In this document: positions 53,201 to 57,479 of the stretch, piece by piece
Layout of the letters: every line of letters starts with the position of its first letter
Position numbering within the stretch: the first letter of the stretch is position 1
Assembly (NCBI GenBank): GCA_007922225.1
Contig: ML679961.1
Location: forward strand, 76,672,798 to 76,736,797
Direction of reading: 5' to 3'
DNA: 64,000 nucleotides
From: Emydura subglobosa
Lineage: Eukaryota; Chordata; Testudines; Chelidae
Notes under the pieces: model-generated
Databases searched by the model: none
What the model was told of the DNA's origin: nothing
The model's input: only the letters and a program-made list of their open reading frames with translations
Program-made: the position numbers and the translations under genes

Positions 53201-56200
53201 TTGTATCACTATAAAGATGCTTTATACTGGTATGACTTACCCCCTCTCTCTACAAAAAGAAGCTATACTGGTATAAATGAGTCTACAATGGCCTTCAGCG
53301 TACACCGTCCACTGCACAGGCAGATTTTTAAACAGAAACTACGACTACACTACAAAGCTTACAGGGGTGCAGCTGCACAGCTGTAACAGTGCTAGTGCAG
53401 ATGCTCTATGCCAATGGCAGAGAGCTTTCCCGTCGACTTAAATTACCCCAACCCCCGCTGATGGTGGTAGCAGCTCTCCCACTGACATAGCGCTGTCCAC
53501 ACCGGCTCTTAGGTTAGTGTAACTTATGTCACTCATTTAACACACCCCTGAGCGACATAACTTGTACTCACTTAAGTTGTACTGTAGCCATAGCCTAAGG
53601 TAACTTTCCCCATGTCTCTGGAAACTTGCATCAGCACTGGATAGCAACCCTGCAGAGAGCAGCACATATAGCTGCTGGGGGTATCTGAATGTGAGCAGTG
53701 CTAGTCACTCTCTCATTAAGAACAACAGTTGACAGAGTTCAAAGGGAAACACGTCAGGGAGAAATCCTTTAATACAATGTTGCCGTTACAAGTTACTCCA
53801 GTACCATTTCTACTGTGATGAGCCTTGCTGGATAGGTAACACCTGGCCTGAGCCACAAAAGGGACAGAATTTGTAGGCGAACATTGGGATAAATTACCAT
53901 TTCAAATTAACGGAAGGAAACTCTCACCAGCCTTGCAAGGGAGTAGATGGTCCTTTTCCTTTAAGTAGAGTTCAGATTTCTCTTTATTTTACCTACTTTC
54001 CTTAGTTTTTTAAAAATAGATGATGTTTAACAGCTACACCTTTTGAAGCATCATTGATATTCCTTATGTTTCTATTATTTCATGATTTGTCCTAATATAG
54101 ATATCACACTCAGCAACATTTATGTCCTCATTAGGTACAACACATGGTATTTTGTGCATTTTTAGACAAGTTTTTCTGTAAATATAGTCATTCAAAATTA
54201 CAGAATGTCTACTTGTCAATAGCATTCTCAGCTCTGCTAGAAATTAGTTTCCTTCCTTATGAAAGGTGCAACTTATTTATACCTCTAGATTCAGATTGTA
54301 CATTAACCAAAAAGAGCAACTGAAAATACTAGGCTGATAGTTACCTGATCCTTGCCATGATCCCCAACTAGAACAAACAGTGTCCTGTGTCGCTCAGCCA
54401 CTCCATTCTCAATTAGCACGCGGATGCGATTGTCTACCTTCTTGCGCTGCATGGTTAGTGAAAATGCCTGAAAAGTTTTTCAAAAGTTAGCCAGGCTCAG
54501 ACCTATAACAGCGCATTTCAGTTTAGGATGTACAATGGTGTCAGAAACATAAGATGCCCAGAGTTTTGAGATGGTTGGGATTTTTACATCAGATATTCTT
54601 TGCTTTTTTAGCCTGATATTGCCTCGCAATGCAATCATGTATTTGATATTTTTAAAGAAACAATTAGACAACTTCGTAGGGTGACTGTTTACACTAGAAT
54701 GCATTTAAAGAAACATTTAACACAACGCAATAACTCAGAGTGACTTCTCATACAATTAAAAAGCACAGACAGTATTTTGACCAACACTGGGTTTCTCTTG
54801 TGAACAGTTATCTTTAACCAGCAAGGCAGCAACTTCTTCCTTCCAATTGTTCAACCCATCAGTACTGGATGTATTTGTATTGTTCCAGCAAAGTTACAAA
54901 GATAGTGAAACATTAAATCTTAAAATCATCTCATTCTGATTACCAGGTTGCTTTTTTCTCCTCCATTCTCATTCCAGTTCTCCCAAGATTTTAGCAGCTA
55001 TTATTTCACAAACCACTAGTTAAAGATCAAGGATTTACTCCAGTGGGTCTATCCAAGTTCTCAAAGAGGATATGGTTATAGAGGGGATGATCCAAAGCCC
55101 ATTAAAGTCAGCAGGAGTCTTTGTATCCTTATATCTGGCATTGGCCACTGTCTGAAGACAGGATACTGGGCTAAATGGACCATTGGGCTAAATGGACCAT
55201 TGGTCTGACCCAGTATGGCAATTCTTATATTAGATTAACAGAATTACTTTCTGGTTCTTGAGGTTATCAAAAGAGTAACTTCTGTAATGCTTTGGGAAGT
55301 ACAGGGAAGGATGAAAAGCGAAATCAAACTGTCATTTTAGGGTCAGATACTTAATTGGCTGAAGGACTAACATCAATGTGGTATGCTAATGGAAAAAACT
55401 GAGATTTCACTCCCAAACTTCCAACAGTATACACAGCTCATATTTTCTGAGATGTTCGACTTGCTCGATCACCAGACCATTAGTTTAGCAGTGCTTTTTC
55501 AACACTATTTCAGGACAGTGTGACAAGCAATGGCTCAATATAATACTTACTCTGTTTTAACAATGTGTCATAACACACACACACAGACCATGACTATCAA
55601 CTAAACATGCCTGAAAATTTTTGCATGTTCATTTCCAAAACTCCAGACTTCTATTTAGTGAGCTAAAGGATTAATTAACTCCTGTGAAGAGCAGCACTAA
55701 GGTGTTTGGCCAATACGCAATACATTGTTTTGATGGGCTACAAAAAGGTTCCCAGACCCGTGTCCATCTGTCTGCACATGTATGCGTTCATGTGAACACA
55801 CACCCCACCCCTCAGATCCTTACAATCTTTCCAGAAGCAGAAGGGACAAAAAAGGCCTATTTGATCACCAATCTAGCTTCTGTGAGTTTGAGCTGCTCTC
55901 TGATGTAACTTTCATATTCCAAGGTAACTAAAGACTCCCCACAAACAGAATATTTTCTTCAGAAAACCAAACAAAAACAAGAGGTTAGGTCTCCTCCTAC
56001 AAAACCACTGTTGTGACTGCAAAACTCCACAGGTCTTCTGATCTGTGTGTAAAGCAGATAAAAACGAGCAAGGGGAGAAGCTGTATGGGAACGAATTCAG
56101 GTCAGGATTACCCCACGTTTGACACGAGACTGGGACTGGCAGGGAAAAACGAGCGTGGGAAAGGGGAGAAAGAAAAGAACAAAGCTGACAGGGAAAAGAG

Positions 56201-56900
56201 AGGAAAGTTAAGGAAAACTGACGAGAAAGAGACTAGAGAAGCAGCATGGGATTGGGGAGTTGGGAAAACAAGCGGTTTGTGAAAGCGATGGGGAGGATCT
56301 AAAGGGGTGGGCGGTGATGAATTAAACCACACACTGTAGACCTTGGCCGCCTGCTAATCAGAGCCACATGGCAGGAAGGTTTTTGCCTTTTCATTTCCAA
56401 AACTAGCCCAGCAGCGAATAGAAGGAGGGGTAAACTCCAGGAGCCAACCCACCCCCACACCTCCGCACTCTGCAGGGCCCCTCTGCTCCTCACCCTGCTG
56501 CTCCTCAGCGCCCCGCTCTGTGACACACCGACCGACAAGGGCTCGGAGACAGACGGGGGCATACACCCACCCCCCCGCTGCCGCCTCACCTACCCCGGCT
56601 GCGGGGCCGCTGGAAAAGGCCCCAGGCGGGGGTTCCGGAGGCGCGCAGAAGAGGCGGCGACTGCTCTACACGCACACCGCTCCGTCCGTCCGTCCGTCCG
56701 TCCGCACACGTGATGTCCGTCCCGCGTGCAGCAGCAGCGGGGCAGGGCGGGGCGAGGCCACAAGAGCAAGCAGCGCGCGGCGCAGCCAGCCACGCGGCCG
56801 GGACTCGGCAGGCGCGCGCTGGCTGGCAGGCGGGACCCGGCCGGACCCGGCAGGGGGAGGTGACGCAGCTGGCCCGACGCGCGCGGCGCTGCGACGACTG
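17153..56900 (-). CDS. NAT10: NAT10 gene, complete coding region in 28 coding exons (RNA cytidine acetyltransferase)
   Basis: Nucleolar ATP- and acetyl-CoA-dependent enzyme that makes N4-acetylcytidine in 18S rRNA and, with the THUMPD1 adaptor, in tRNA-Ser/Leu; it is required for 40S biogenesis. Joining the 28 coding exons listed separately gives 1020 residues, against about 1025 in human. All junctions are GT-AG and all phases close. The order is the TmcA-like N-terminal domain (about 106-200), the RecA/helicase-like domain with Walker A GRGKSA (K290) and VIDEAAA (D388/E389), the GNAT domain with the acetyl-CoA loop QGMGYGSRA (636-644, G641), the tRNA-binding domain (about 765-960), and a Lys-rich nucleolar tail. 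K290 and G641 fall at the residue numbers known for human ATP and acetyl-CoA binding. The outer boundary is an estimate: exon 1 is non-coding and lies in the CpG island. The gene is convergent with ABTB2. The largest intron, number 10, has been enlarged by a DIRS insertion. Confidence 0.97.
18487..18512. repeat. Poly(T) tract interrupted once, beside exon 28 donor
   Basis: About 22 T in 26 bases (one A in the middle), 9-35 nt from the exon 28 donor in intron 28. On the NAT10 strand it is an A-rich run just after the weak donor. Confidence 0.8.
18521..18604 (-). CDS. NAT10: NAT10 exon 28: residues about 961-989
   Basis: The exon completes Gln, then reads YIIRGDDEEWNEVLTKAGQN and ASIVSLK, and ends two bases into Ser. 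YIIRGDDEEWNEVL is near invariant in vertebrates. The donor AAG|gttggg is weak. 84 nt. Intron 27 (18605-21871) contains a DIRS-like solo terminal unit, a SINE-type repeat and a long A run at about 21458. Confidence 0.96.
19818..19905. repeat. 28-bp direct duplication in NAT10 intron 27
   Basis: AGAAGAGAAATGAAAGTAGT plus TTGAAATA occurs at 19818-19845 and again at 19878-19905, separated by GAAA-rich DNA. Exact apart from the spacer. Confidence 0.85.
19961..20381. mobile_element. Solo DIRS-like terminal unit in NAT10 intron 27
   Basis: About 420 bp. The left arm CAGTAACTGAAGTTCTTTGA... GAGTGCTCCACTCCAGGTG (19961-20013) pairs with the right arm CACCTGGAGTGAAGCACCCA ... CAAAGAAGAAC (20337-20380). 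The core GTAACTG..GTTCTTxGAGATGTGT is shared with the other DIRS ends here, but with a different interior. No protein domain inside. Interpreted as a solo terminal repeat or a non-autonomous derivative. Confidence 0.6.
21060..21190 (-). mobile_element. MIR-like SINE in NAT10 intron 27
   Basis: GGAAACTGAGGCAGACAATG then GGTCACACAGGAAGTGTGGC and CCCAGATCTCCCAAGTCTCT, the reversed SINE core. Immediately preceded (20915-21045) by GCCAGGCGCCATACAAACAC, the reversed tail module. Confidence 0.6.
21458..21475. repeat. Poly(A) tract in intron 27
   Basis: About 17 consecutive A, preceded by GAGTTT. No recognised element attached. Confidence 0.75.
21872..21945 (-). CDS. NAT10: NAT10 exon 27: residues 937 to about 961
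   Basis: EEAAKEFQEKHNQEMGKLKD then MDFS plus two bases of Gln; 74 nt; acceptor aatgcag, donor gtaaga. Human has DEAAKEFQEKHKKEVGKLKS in this position. Confidence 0.96.
22400..22498 (-). CDS. NAT10: NAT10 exon 26: residues 904-936
   Basis: LFSRIQEKAVEEQMAVTKEV then VMEPTLKSLNEDL; 99 nt in phase 0; acceptor cttccccag, donor gtaata. Human reads LFNEVQEKAIEEQM, so the first residues have diverged. Intron 25 (22499-23599) shows no recognised element. Confidence 0.97.
23600..23719 (-). CDS. NAT10: NAT10 exon 25: residues 864-903
   Basis: ALLLGIGLQHKSVDVLEKEI then ELPSSQLMGLFNRIIRKVIQ; 120 nt in phase 0; acceptor tcctccag, donor gtaatt. LPSSQLMGLFNRIIRK matches the conserved part of the tRNA-binding domain. 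Intron 24 (23720-24393) has no recognised element. Confidence 0.98.
24394..24566 (-). CDS. NAT10: NAT10 exon 24: residues about 806-863
   Basis: The exon completes Ser, then reads ISRAELEAVFIPYDLKRLEM and YSRNMVDYHLIMDMIPAVSR; the last block before the donor gtatgt ends LSAAQS. 173 nt. The DLKRLEMYSRNMVDYHLI motif is a hallmark of the family C-terminal region. Confidence 0.98.
25104..25175 (-). mobile_element. Short CR1 3' fragment, - orientation
   Basis: TCATAGATTTTAAAGTCGGA then GGGACCATTGTGATCATCTA matches the extreme CR1 3' end, in reverse. It is only about 70 bp and lies in NAT10 intron 23. Confidence 0.75.
25290..25545 (-). repeat. AT-rich dispersed repeat in intron 23
   Basis: Read in reverse it starts ACTCCTGGGGGAGTTCTGCA and continues with AAAATTCTGC-like and GTCAAAATAACACAATATAA segments, a layout I recognise from turtle and bird genomic repeats. 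Class not certain. Confidence 0.4.
25805..25915 (-). CDS. NAT10: NAT10 exon 23: residues about 769-805
   Basis: The exon completes Asp, then reads FRRRFLSLLSYQFSTFSPSL and ALNILQNKNIKQELQP, one base into Ser, with donor gtgagt. 111 nt. It is the start of the C-terminal tRNA-binding domain. Intron 23 (24567-25804) carries a short CR1 3' fragment and an AT-rich dispersed repeat. Confidence 0.96.
26008..26101 (-). CDS. NAT10: NAT10 exon 22: residues 738-768
   Basis: NDLTGEHSCIMLKMLNEEES then KQEHWLIAFWK plus one base; 94 nt; donor gtaata. NDLTGEHSCIMLK ends the GNAT region. The acidic linker after it differs from human. The next intron (22) is just 92 bp. Confidence 0.97.
27097..27145 (-). CDS. 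NAT10: NAT10 exon 21: residues about 721-737
   Basis: A 49-nt exon that completes Lys and encodes FWKRAGFVPVYLRQTP, identical to the mammalian block. The donor is the near-perfect gtaagt. Intron 20 (27146-28773) contains no repeat I can name with confidence. Confidence 0.97.
28774..28907 (-). CDS. NAT10: NAT10 exon 20: residues 677 to about 721
   Basis: AVSLLEEAVTPRKDLPPLLL then KLSERQAEHLDYLGVSYGLT and PRLL, ending two bases into Lys at donor gtaaga. 134 nt. LDYLGVSYGLT is a conserved GNAT C-terminal motif. Intron 19 (28908-29094) is 187 bp. Confidence 0.98.
29095..29211 (-). CDS. NAT10: NAT10 exon 19: residues 638-676, acetyl-CoA loop
   Basis: The exon begins MGYGSRALTLLQMYYEGKFP, then CLEENITLKPKGIATVSSE. 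Together with the end of exon 18 it forms QGMGYGSRA (636-644), the Q/RxxGxG/A loop that binds acetyl-CoA. Gly641 matches the human residue whose change abolishes activity. 117 nt; donor gtatga. The segment ENITLKPKGIAT differs from human in the known variable loop. Confidence 0.98.
29920..29994 (-). CDS. NAT10: NAT10 exon 18: residues 613-637
   Basis: FQDPDFGSLSGGRVVRIAVH then PDYQG, 75 nt in phase 0. RVVRIAVHPDYQ is GNAT strand 4, leading directly into the acetyl-CoA pyrophosphate loop that is split by the next intron. The intron upstream (17) is only 97 bp. Confidence 0.98.
30092..30193 (-). CDS. NAT10: NAT10 exon 17: residues 579-612
   Basis: VCLEGEISRQSIMNSLSRGK and KASGDLIPWTVSEQ, 102 nt in phase 0, with donor gtaagt. 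CLEGEIS and GDLIPW are GNAT signatures of the TmcA/Kre33/NAT10 family. Intron 16 (30194-31593) holds short GAAA repeats and two copies of a turtle-type dispersed repeat (about 30345-30440 and 31385-31480). Confidence 0.98.
30202..30218. repeat. (GAAA)4 microsatellite in intron 16
   Basis: Four consecutive GAAA units just upstream of exon 17 (on the gene strand (TTTC)4 before the acceptor). Confidence 0.8.
30345..30440 (-). repeat. Turtle SINE-tail repeat in NAT10 intron 16
   Basis: ATACCAGGACCCCATTCTGC then TGTTGTACAAACACATGGTA and GGTCCTGCCCTAAAAACAGT, reversed form of the tail module seen at 567-650. Confidence 0.5.
31385..31480 (+). repeat. Turtle SINE-tail repeat, second copy in intron 16
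   Basis: GGACAGTGTCTTGTGTGTTT then GTACAGCACCTAACACAACA and GGGCCCTGATTAAAG, forward form of the tail module (…GTTTGTACAGCACCTAGCAC…). Confidence 0.6.
31594..31710 (-). CDS. NAT10: NAT10 exon 16: residues 540-578
   Basis: The acceptor ccctctag| leads to NSPNDLQMLSDAPAHHLFCL and LPPVPPTQNSLPEVLAVVQ. 117 nt in phase 0; donor gtaaga. LPEVLAVVQ opens the GNAT fold. Intron 15 (31711-32461) shows no recognised element. Confidence 0.98.
32462..32558 (-). CDS. NAT10: NAT10 exon 15: residues about 507-539
   Basis: The exon completes Leu, then encodes YYVNRDTLFCYHKASEVFLQ and RLMALYVASHYK, as in human, with donor gtagtg. 97 nt. It is the transition from the helicase-like module into the GNAT acetyltransferase region. 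Intron 14 (32559-33550) shows no recognised element. Confidence 0.98.
33551..33701 (-). CDS. NAT10: NAT10 exon 14: residues about 457-507
   Basis: After acceptor ccttttag the exon reads ARSLHEVSLHESIRYAPGDP, then VEKWLNDLLCLDCLSITRII and SGCPLPDTCDL. 151 nt, ending in phase 2 at donor gtatcc. VEKWLNDLLCLDC is invariant in vertebrate NAT10. Confidence 0.97.
34154..34278 (-). CDS. NAT10: NAT10 exon 13: residues about 415-456
   Basis: The exon completes Gly, then reads YEGTGRSLSLKLIQQLRQQS, the conserved motif after the ASTING turn, and AQAQASMTAENKSTATAKLT, a Ser/Thr/Ala-rich linker that also varies in mammals. 125 nt, ending in phase 1. The donor is gtactg. Intron 12 (34279-35087) shows no recognised element. 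Confidence 0.96.
35088..35224 (-). CDS. NAT10: NAT10 exon 12: residues 370 to about 415, Walker B
   Basis: The exon encodes YIHPADAVKLGQAELVVIDE and AAAIPLPLVKSLLGPYLVFM, then ASTIN and two bases of Gly. VVIDEAAA (D388, E389) is the Walker B/DEAD-like motif of the RNA-helicase-like module. 137 nt; acceptor ccttgcag, donor gtaaga. Confidence 0.98.
35834..35932 (-). CDS. NAT10: NAT10 exon 11: residues 337-369
   Basis: 99 nt in phase 0, reading EHLDYEIIQSLNPEFNKAVV and RVNVFKEHRQTIQ, between acceptor ccttcag| and donor gtagtt. Differences from human are conservative. The DIRS insertion begins only about 75 bp beyond its 5' side. Confidence 0.97.
36006..36305 (-). repeat. DIRS left terminal unit with internal fold-back
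   Basis: The unit starts GTTACCCACCTTCCGTAACT at about 36009 and ends in its own inverted copy, ACAGTTACGAAAGGTAGGTA, about 36285-36304. The two 42-nt arms frame about 215 bp that include a TATATAGGG promoter-like run. The sequence GAGATGTGTTGCTCATGTCC (36039-36058) recurs at the right edge of the window. Confidence 0.8.
36306..36770. mobile_element. hAT-like MITE nested in the DIRS element
   Basis: 465 bp that begins TAGAGATGTAAAA and ends TTTTACATCCCTA, giving about 13-bp terminal inverted repeats with one mismatch. It is flanked by the perfect 8-bp direct repeat GTAGGTAA (36298-36305 and 36771-36778). 8-bp target duplications and short TA-G-GATG-type ends fit the hAT superfamily. The interior has TTTAAAC-rich inverted segments, a GC-rich core and no transposase. 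Removing it restores a continuous DIRS sequence. Confidence 0.85.
36780..37880 (-). pseudogene. DIRS tyrosine recombinase remains
   Basis: Segments SRKPSTASLAYAAYFCQMEK (37.7-37.9 kb, core-binding), LATCSLLYLLWKVAFLIAVT then SSRRISELRP (37.4-37.6 kb, with the Arg of the catalytic box), SLDVRRALAFYIEQTRPFCK (37.1-37.3 kb), and KICRAATWSSIHTFTSHYAI (36.8-37.0 kb, C-terminal box). This is the diagnostic domain separating DIRS from LTR elements. Disrupted. Confidence 0.85.
37970..38560 (-). pseudogene. DIRS RNase H remains
   Basis: Segments MFQSHLEGRAVSVMTDNTMM (catalytic Asp region VMTDNT), then TFYMNRQGKH, and in other frames WSLRSDIARDIF-like and ATQSNRKYHQFCSY near 38.0-38.2 kb. This domain order after RT fits the RT-RH polyprotein of DIRS elements. 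Broken by frameshifts. Confidence 0.75.
38725..39520 (-). pseudogene. DIRS reverse transcriptase remains
   Basis: The frame segments read RRFLRFVVGHIHQFTVLPFS, then VQEYPYLDDGW at about 39.10-39.13 kb (YLDD is the catalytic box), then LTLLGHMASCTDVVQHARLR and RLRPLQLWLASAYRPSRDTL. These match the thumb region of DIRS RTs. Frames shift more than once. Confidence 0.82.
39950..41600 (-). pseudogene. DIRS gag-like ORF1 remains
   Basis: Fragments in several frames: a CxxC/H-like motif CGSCHKPIPKGDPHDSCLVF near 41.4-41.5 kb (knuckle-like, seen in turtle DIRS ORF1), followed by acidic, Ser/Pro-rich text down to about 40.0 kb. No continuous frame remains. Family assignment comes from position relative to the RT and from the CHKPxPKGDPH motif. 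Confidence 0.6.
41731..41886 (-). repeat. DIRS right terminal inverted repeat
   Basis: The reverse complement aligns to 36056-36211: shared blocks include AAGAAGGAACTGGAGAGG, CAGGGCCCTATA and AAAACCTTCCGATGA. It lacks the outer arm (TTACCCACCTT...) present on the left, as expected for split or unequal DIRS termini or a truncated end. Confidence 0.8.
42526..42619 (-). CDS. NAT10: NAT10 exon 10: residues about 305-336
   Basis: The acceptor tctacag| is followed by T TAT TCC, which completes the Gly codon, and then YSNIFVTSPSPDNLHTLFEF and VFKGFDALQYQ; the donor is gtaagg. 94 nt. This is the helicase-like core after the P-loop. The exon is separated from exon 11 by the 6.6 kb intron 10 that holds the DIRS element. 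Intron 9 (42620-44091) is AT-rich with no repeat I can name. Confidence 0.97.
44092..44225 (-). CDS. NAT10: NAT10 exon 9: residues 261 to about 305, Walker A
   Basis: The exon encodes AKALLKFIEAISEKTLRSTV and then ALTAARGRGKSAALGLAIAG, ending on two bases of a Gly codon. The P-loop is GRGKSA with Lys at residue 290, the ATP-binding lysine known from human NAT10. The donor is gtaagt. Intron 8 (44226-45520) holds a MIR-like SINE at 44625-44765. Confidence 0.98.
44625..44765 (-). mobile_element. MIR-like SINE in NAT10 intron 8
   Basis: AACAGAGAGGTTTAGAGACT then TTGCCCAAGGCCACACAGCA and CAGCTCTAACCACTAG, the reversed SINE core, well preserved. Confidence 0.65.
45521..45628 (-). CDS. NAT10: NAT10 exon 8: residues 225-260
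   Basis: The acceptor gcttctag| leads to EDSLRPQDLELKELKESLQD, followed by TQPVGVLVDSCKTLDQ. 108 nt, in phase 0 on both sides, so skipping it would keep the frame. The donor CAG|gttggc is weak (GTT, with no purine at +3 or A at +4). Intron 7 (45629-48653) contains a MIR-like SINE at about 46.16-46.37 kb and otherwise AT-rich unique-looking sequence. Confidence 0.95.
46160..46370 (-). mobile_element. MIR-like SINE in NAT10 intron 7
   Basis: GAGAAACTAAGACACAGAGG then ATAGAACCTAGGAGTCCTGA and GGCACTAACCACTAAAACA reproduce the reversed core; the part before 46240 (CACTTCACAAATACTATTG) is the tail side. Confidence 0.6.
48654..48768 (-). CDS. NAT10: NAT10 exon 7: residues about 186-224
   Basis: The exon completes the Arg codon, then reads FILSLASCKNCIVIDDQLNI and LPISSHIANITPVPPQSQ, with donor gtaagt. 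115 nt, ending in phase 0. The N-terminal half is strongly conserved. The segment after SSHIA is the variable linker that differs most from human here. Intron 6 (48769-49702) has a MIR-like tail near 49.44-49.51 kb. Confidence 0.96.
49440..49520 (-). repeat. SINE tail fragment in NAT10 intron 6
   Basis: GAGCCTTTCATCAAAGACTC then AAAGCACTTTACAAACATTA, the module found at the end of several SINEs here (compare 13590). Short and degenerate. Confidence 0.4.
49703..49764 (-). CDS. NAT10: NAT10 exon 6: residues 166 to about 186
   Basis: A short 62-nt exon reading DVHSRYRTEAHQDIVGRFNE and ending two bases into an Arg codon at donor gtaggt. It matches the human block DVHSRYRTEAHQDVVGRFNE with one I/V change. 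Intron 5 (49765-50704) shows nothing further that I recognise. Confidence 0.96.
50705..50827 (-). CDS. NAT10: NAT10 exon 5: residues 125-165
   Basis: The acceptor ttgctag| is followed by DFEALTPNLLARTVETVEGG and then GIVVILLRTMNSLKQLYTMT, with the donor after ATG (gtatgt). 123 nt in phase 0. It lies in the TmcA-like N-terminal (DUF1726) domain. Intron 4 (50828-51351) contains a hairpin-forming dispersed repeat at 50941-51090. Confidence 0.97.
50941..51090. repeat. Hairpin dispersed repeat in NAT10 intron 4
   Basis: Arms GAGGTAATATCTTTTACTGG then ACCAACTTC (50993-51021) and its complement GAAGTTGGTCCAGTAAAAGA then TACCTC (51058-51083), loop about 36 nt. The left arm follows the phrase TAGCCATGTCAGTCCCAGGA, a common turtle/bird repeat. 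Two small indels in the arms. Confidence 0.7.
51352..51523 (-). CDS. NAT10: NAT10 exon 4: residues about 67-124
   Basis: The exon completes the split Ser codon, then reads HRKKRMRQLQKKIKSGTLNL and ends at MCVLQ with donor gtaaca. The basic HRKKRMRQLQKK stretch and the following DPFELFIAATNIRYCY block are typical of the eukaryotic N-terminal domain. 172 nt. Intron 3 (51524-52438) holds a 239-bp MITE-like repeat and a MIR-like fragment. Confidence 0.97.
51886..52124. mobile_element. MITE-like element A in NAT10 intron 3
   Basis: Starts AAGGGCTTGTCTACATTACA and ends CATAGACCATGCCT, imperfect inverted ends. The interior has CACACCCCTGAGCGACACAG and GGTAGCAGCTAGGTCAACGA, text shared with copy C. 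I did not find a matching 8-bp target duplication. Confidence 0.6.
52135..52255 (-). repeat. MIR-like SINE fragment in NAT10 intron 3
   Basis: GTAGAGAGGGTCACAAGGCC, then TTAGAACACAGCAGTTCCTG and TTCAAGCCCTGTACAC, a decayed reversed SINE core directly after the MITE that ends at 52124. Confidence 0.45.
52439..52530 (-). CDS. NAT10: NAT10 exon 3: residues 37 to about 67
   Basis: The acceptor ttttggcag| leads to GTG GTT ATA, followed by the conserved block VVILHHMLSKATVKARPSVL; the exon ends after two bases of a Ser codon at donor gtgaga. Its 92 nt give a phase-2 end that exon 4 completes. Intron 2 (52531-54344) carries two MITE-like repeats (53099-53294 and about 53336-53596). Confidence 0.96.
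53099..53294. mobile_element. MITE-like element B in NAT10 intron 2
   Basis: Starts AGGCCTGGTGTACAAACAGT and ends with the inverted form (ATGAGTCTACAATGGCCT). It is full of TATACTGGTATAA-type internal repeats (TTTATACTGGTGTAAAC, TTTATACTGGTATGAC, CTATACTGGTATAAATG). About 196 bp, no coding capacity. Confidence 0.6.
53336..53596. mobile_element. MITE-like element C in NAT10 intron 2
   Basis: Left end ACTACGACTACACTACAAAG, right end GTTGTACTGTAGCCATAGCCT (inverted). The interior CACACCCCTGAGCGACATAA and AGCTTTCCCGTCGACTT match turtle TE consensus text and element A. It starts about 40 bp after element B. Confidence 0.65.
54345..54467 (-). CDS. NAT10: NAT10 exon 2: start codon and residues 1-36
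   Basis: The acceptor is at 54468/54467, followed by a 15-nt leader and then ATG at 54452-54450, with A at -3. The exon encodes MQRKKVDNRIRVLIENGVAE and on to residue 36 (GKDQ), then the donor gtaact. Human has MHRKKVDNRIR, so residue 2 differs. This start is chosen because the exon matches the conserved NAT10 N terminus and because the first in-frame ATG after the acceptor gives it. The phase is 0 at the donor. Confidence 0.97.
55137..55232 (+). mobile_element. LINE/CR1-like 3' tail in NAT10 intron 1
   Basis: GGCCACTGTCTGAAGACAGG and GGTCTGACCCAGTATGGCAA, ending TTCTTATAT, match a common turtle CR1-like tail (…CCAGTATGGCCATTCTTATG). It contains an exact 17-bp duplication, GGGCTAAATGGACCATT, at 55168-55184 and 55185-55201. 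Confidence 0.7.
56590..56900 (-). other. NAT10: NAT10 exon 1, non-coding 5' UTR (5' boundary estimated)
   Basis: Read on the - strand, a GC-rich stretch ends at a good donor, CCGGGGTAG|gtgagg, at 56590/56589. No exon 2 coding frame needs to continue upstream, because the exon 2 ATG is preceded by its own short leader and acceptor. The transcription start is inferred to lie between about 56.75 and 56.95 kb; I cannot place it exactly. The exon would include a (TCCG)6 repeat on the + strand. Intron 1 (54468-56589) contains a CR1-like tail near 55.2 kb. Confidence 0.6.
56681..56704. repeat. (TCCG)6 microsatellite in NAT10 exon 1/promoter
   Basis: Six perfect TCCG units inside the CpG island. On the gene strand they read (CGGA)6, so they probably lie in the transcribed 5' leader. 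Confidence 0.9.
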
Positions 56901-57479
56901 AGTCAGCGAGCGGGGCATGCGCGGTAACCTCTGTTGAAGCCTCCCCCGCCCGGAGTCCGCCCTTACTTAGGAGCGCGAGGGGCTCGCTCCTGCTGCTGCT
57001 CGCGGGGAGAGGCGCGGAACGCACCGCAGGGGCGAACAGAGGGAGGCAGGGGAAGGAGGCGGATCAAAATCCGGGGCTGGGTAATGCTGTAGCAACGCCC
57101 GCCCCCCTCCCCGGGGAGCTCGGTGCCGCAGGGGGCCTCTCAGGGCCACGCCCAGTTTCTAGGCTCCGGCAGCTTGCGGAGCAGACCCGCCCTTAGGAAT
57201 GTGGACACTGCAATTAAAAACCCAGGGCTGGCTCGTGCCCACTGACTGCAGCTGGGGCTAAGGGCTTGTTTGGCTCCAATGTAGACAGCCACGCGGAGCC
57301 CGGGCTGGAGGGTCCCAGAGCTCACAGCATCTACCCCACAATTAACCAGGCCCTGAGCCCAAGCCAGCTGCGTGTCTAAGGGCAGGGTAGACATACCGCT
57401 ACCCTAAACGTAGAGCAGTGAAGGGACACTGAGCAGTTATACGGCCCTTTCCACACTCAAAGTGCTACCGCAGCTATGA

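Larger units (their letters stand above)
56560..57140. promoter_or_regulatory. NAT10: CpG island, NAT10 promoter
   Basis: Dense CpG and GC content in an otherwise AT-rich region, covering NAT10 exon 1 and its upstream side. Visible motifs are an E-box CACGTG at 56707-56712, TGAGTCAGC (AP-1/MAF type) at 56899-56907, and GCATGCGC (NRF1-like) at 56915-56922. Motif function is inferred. No TATA box was noted, as is usual for housekeeping genes. Confidence 0.8.

Noticed and set aside
56520..57024. Long ORFs (110-144 codons) on both strands in the CpG island
   Set aside because: GC-rich promoter DNA rarely forms stops. No homology or splice support; NAT10 exon 1 is non-coding here.
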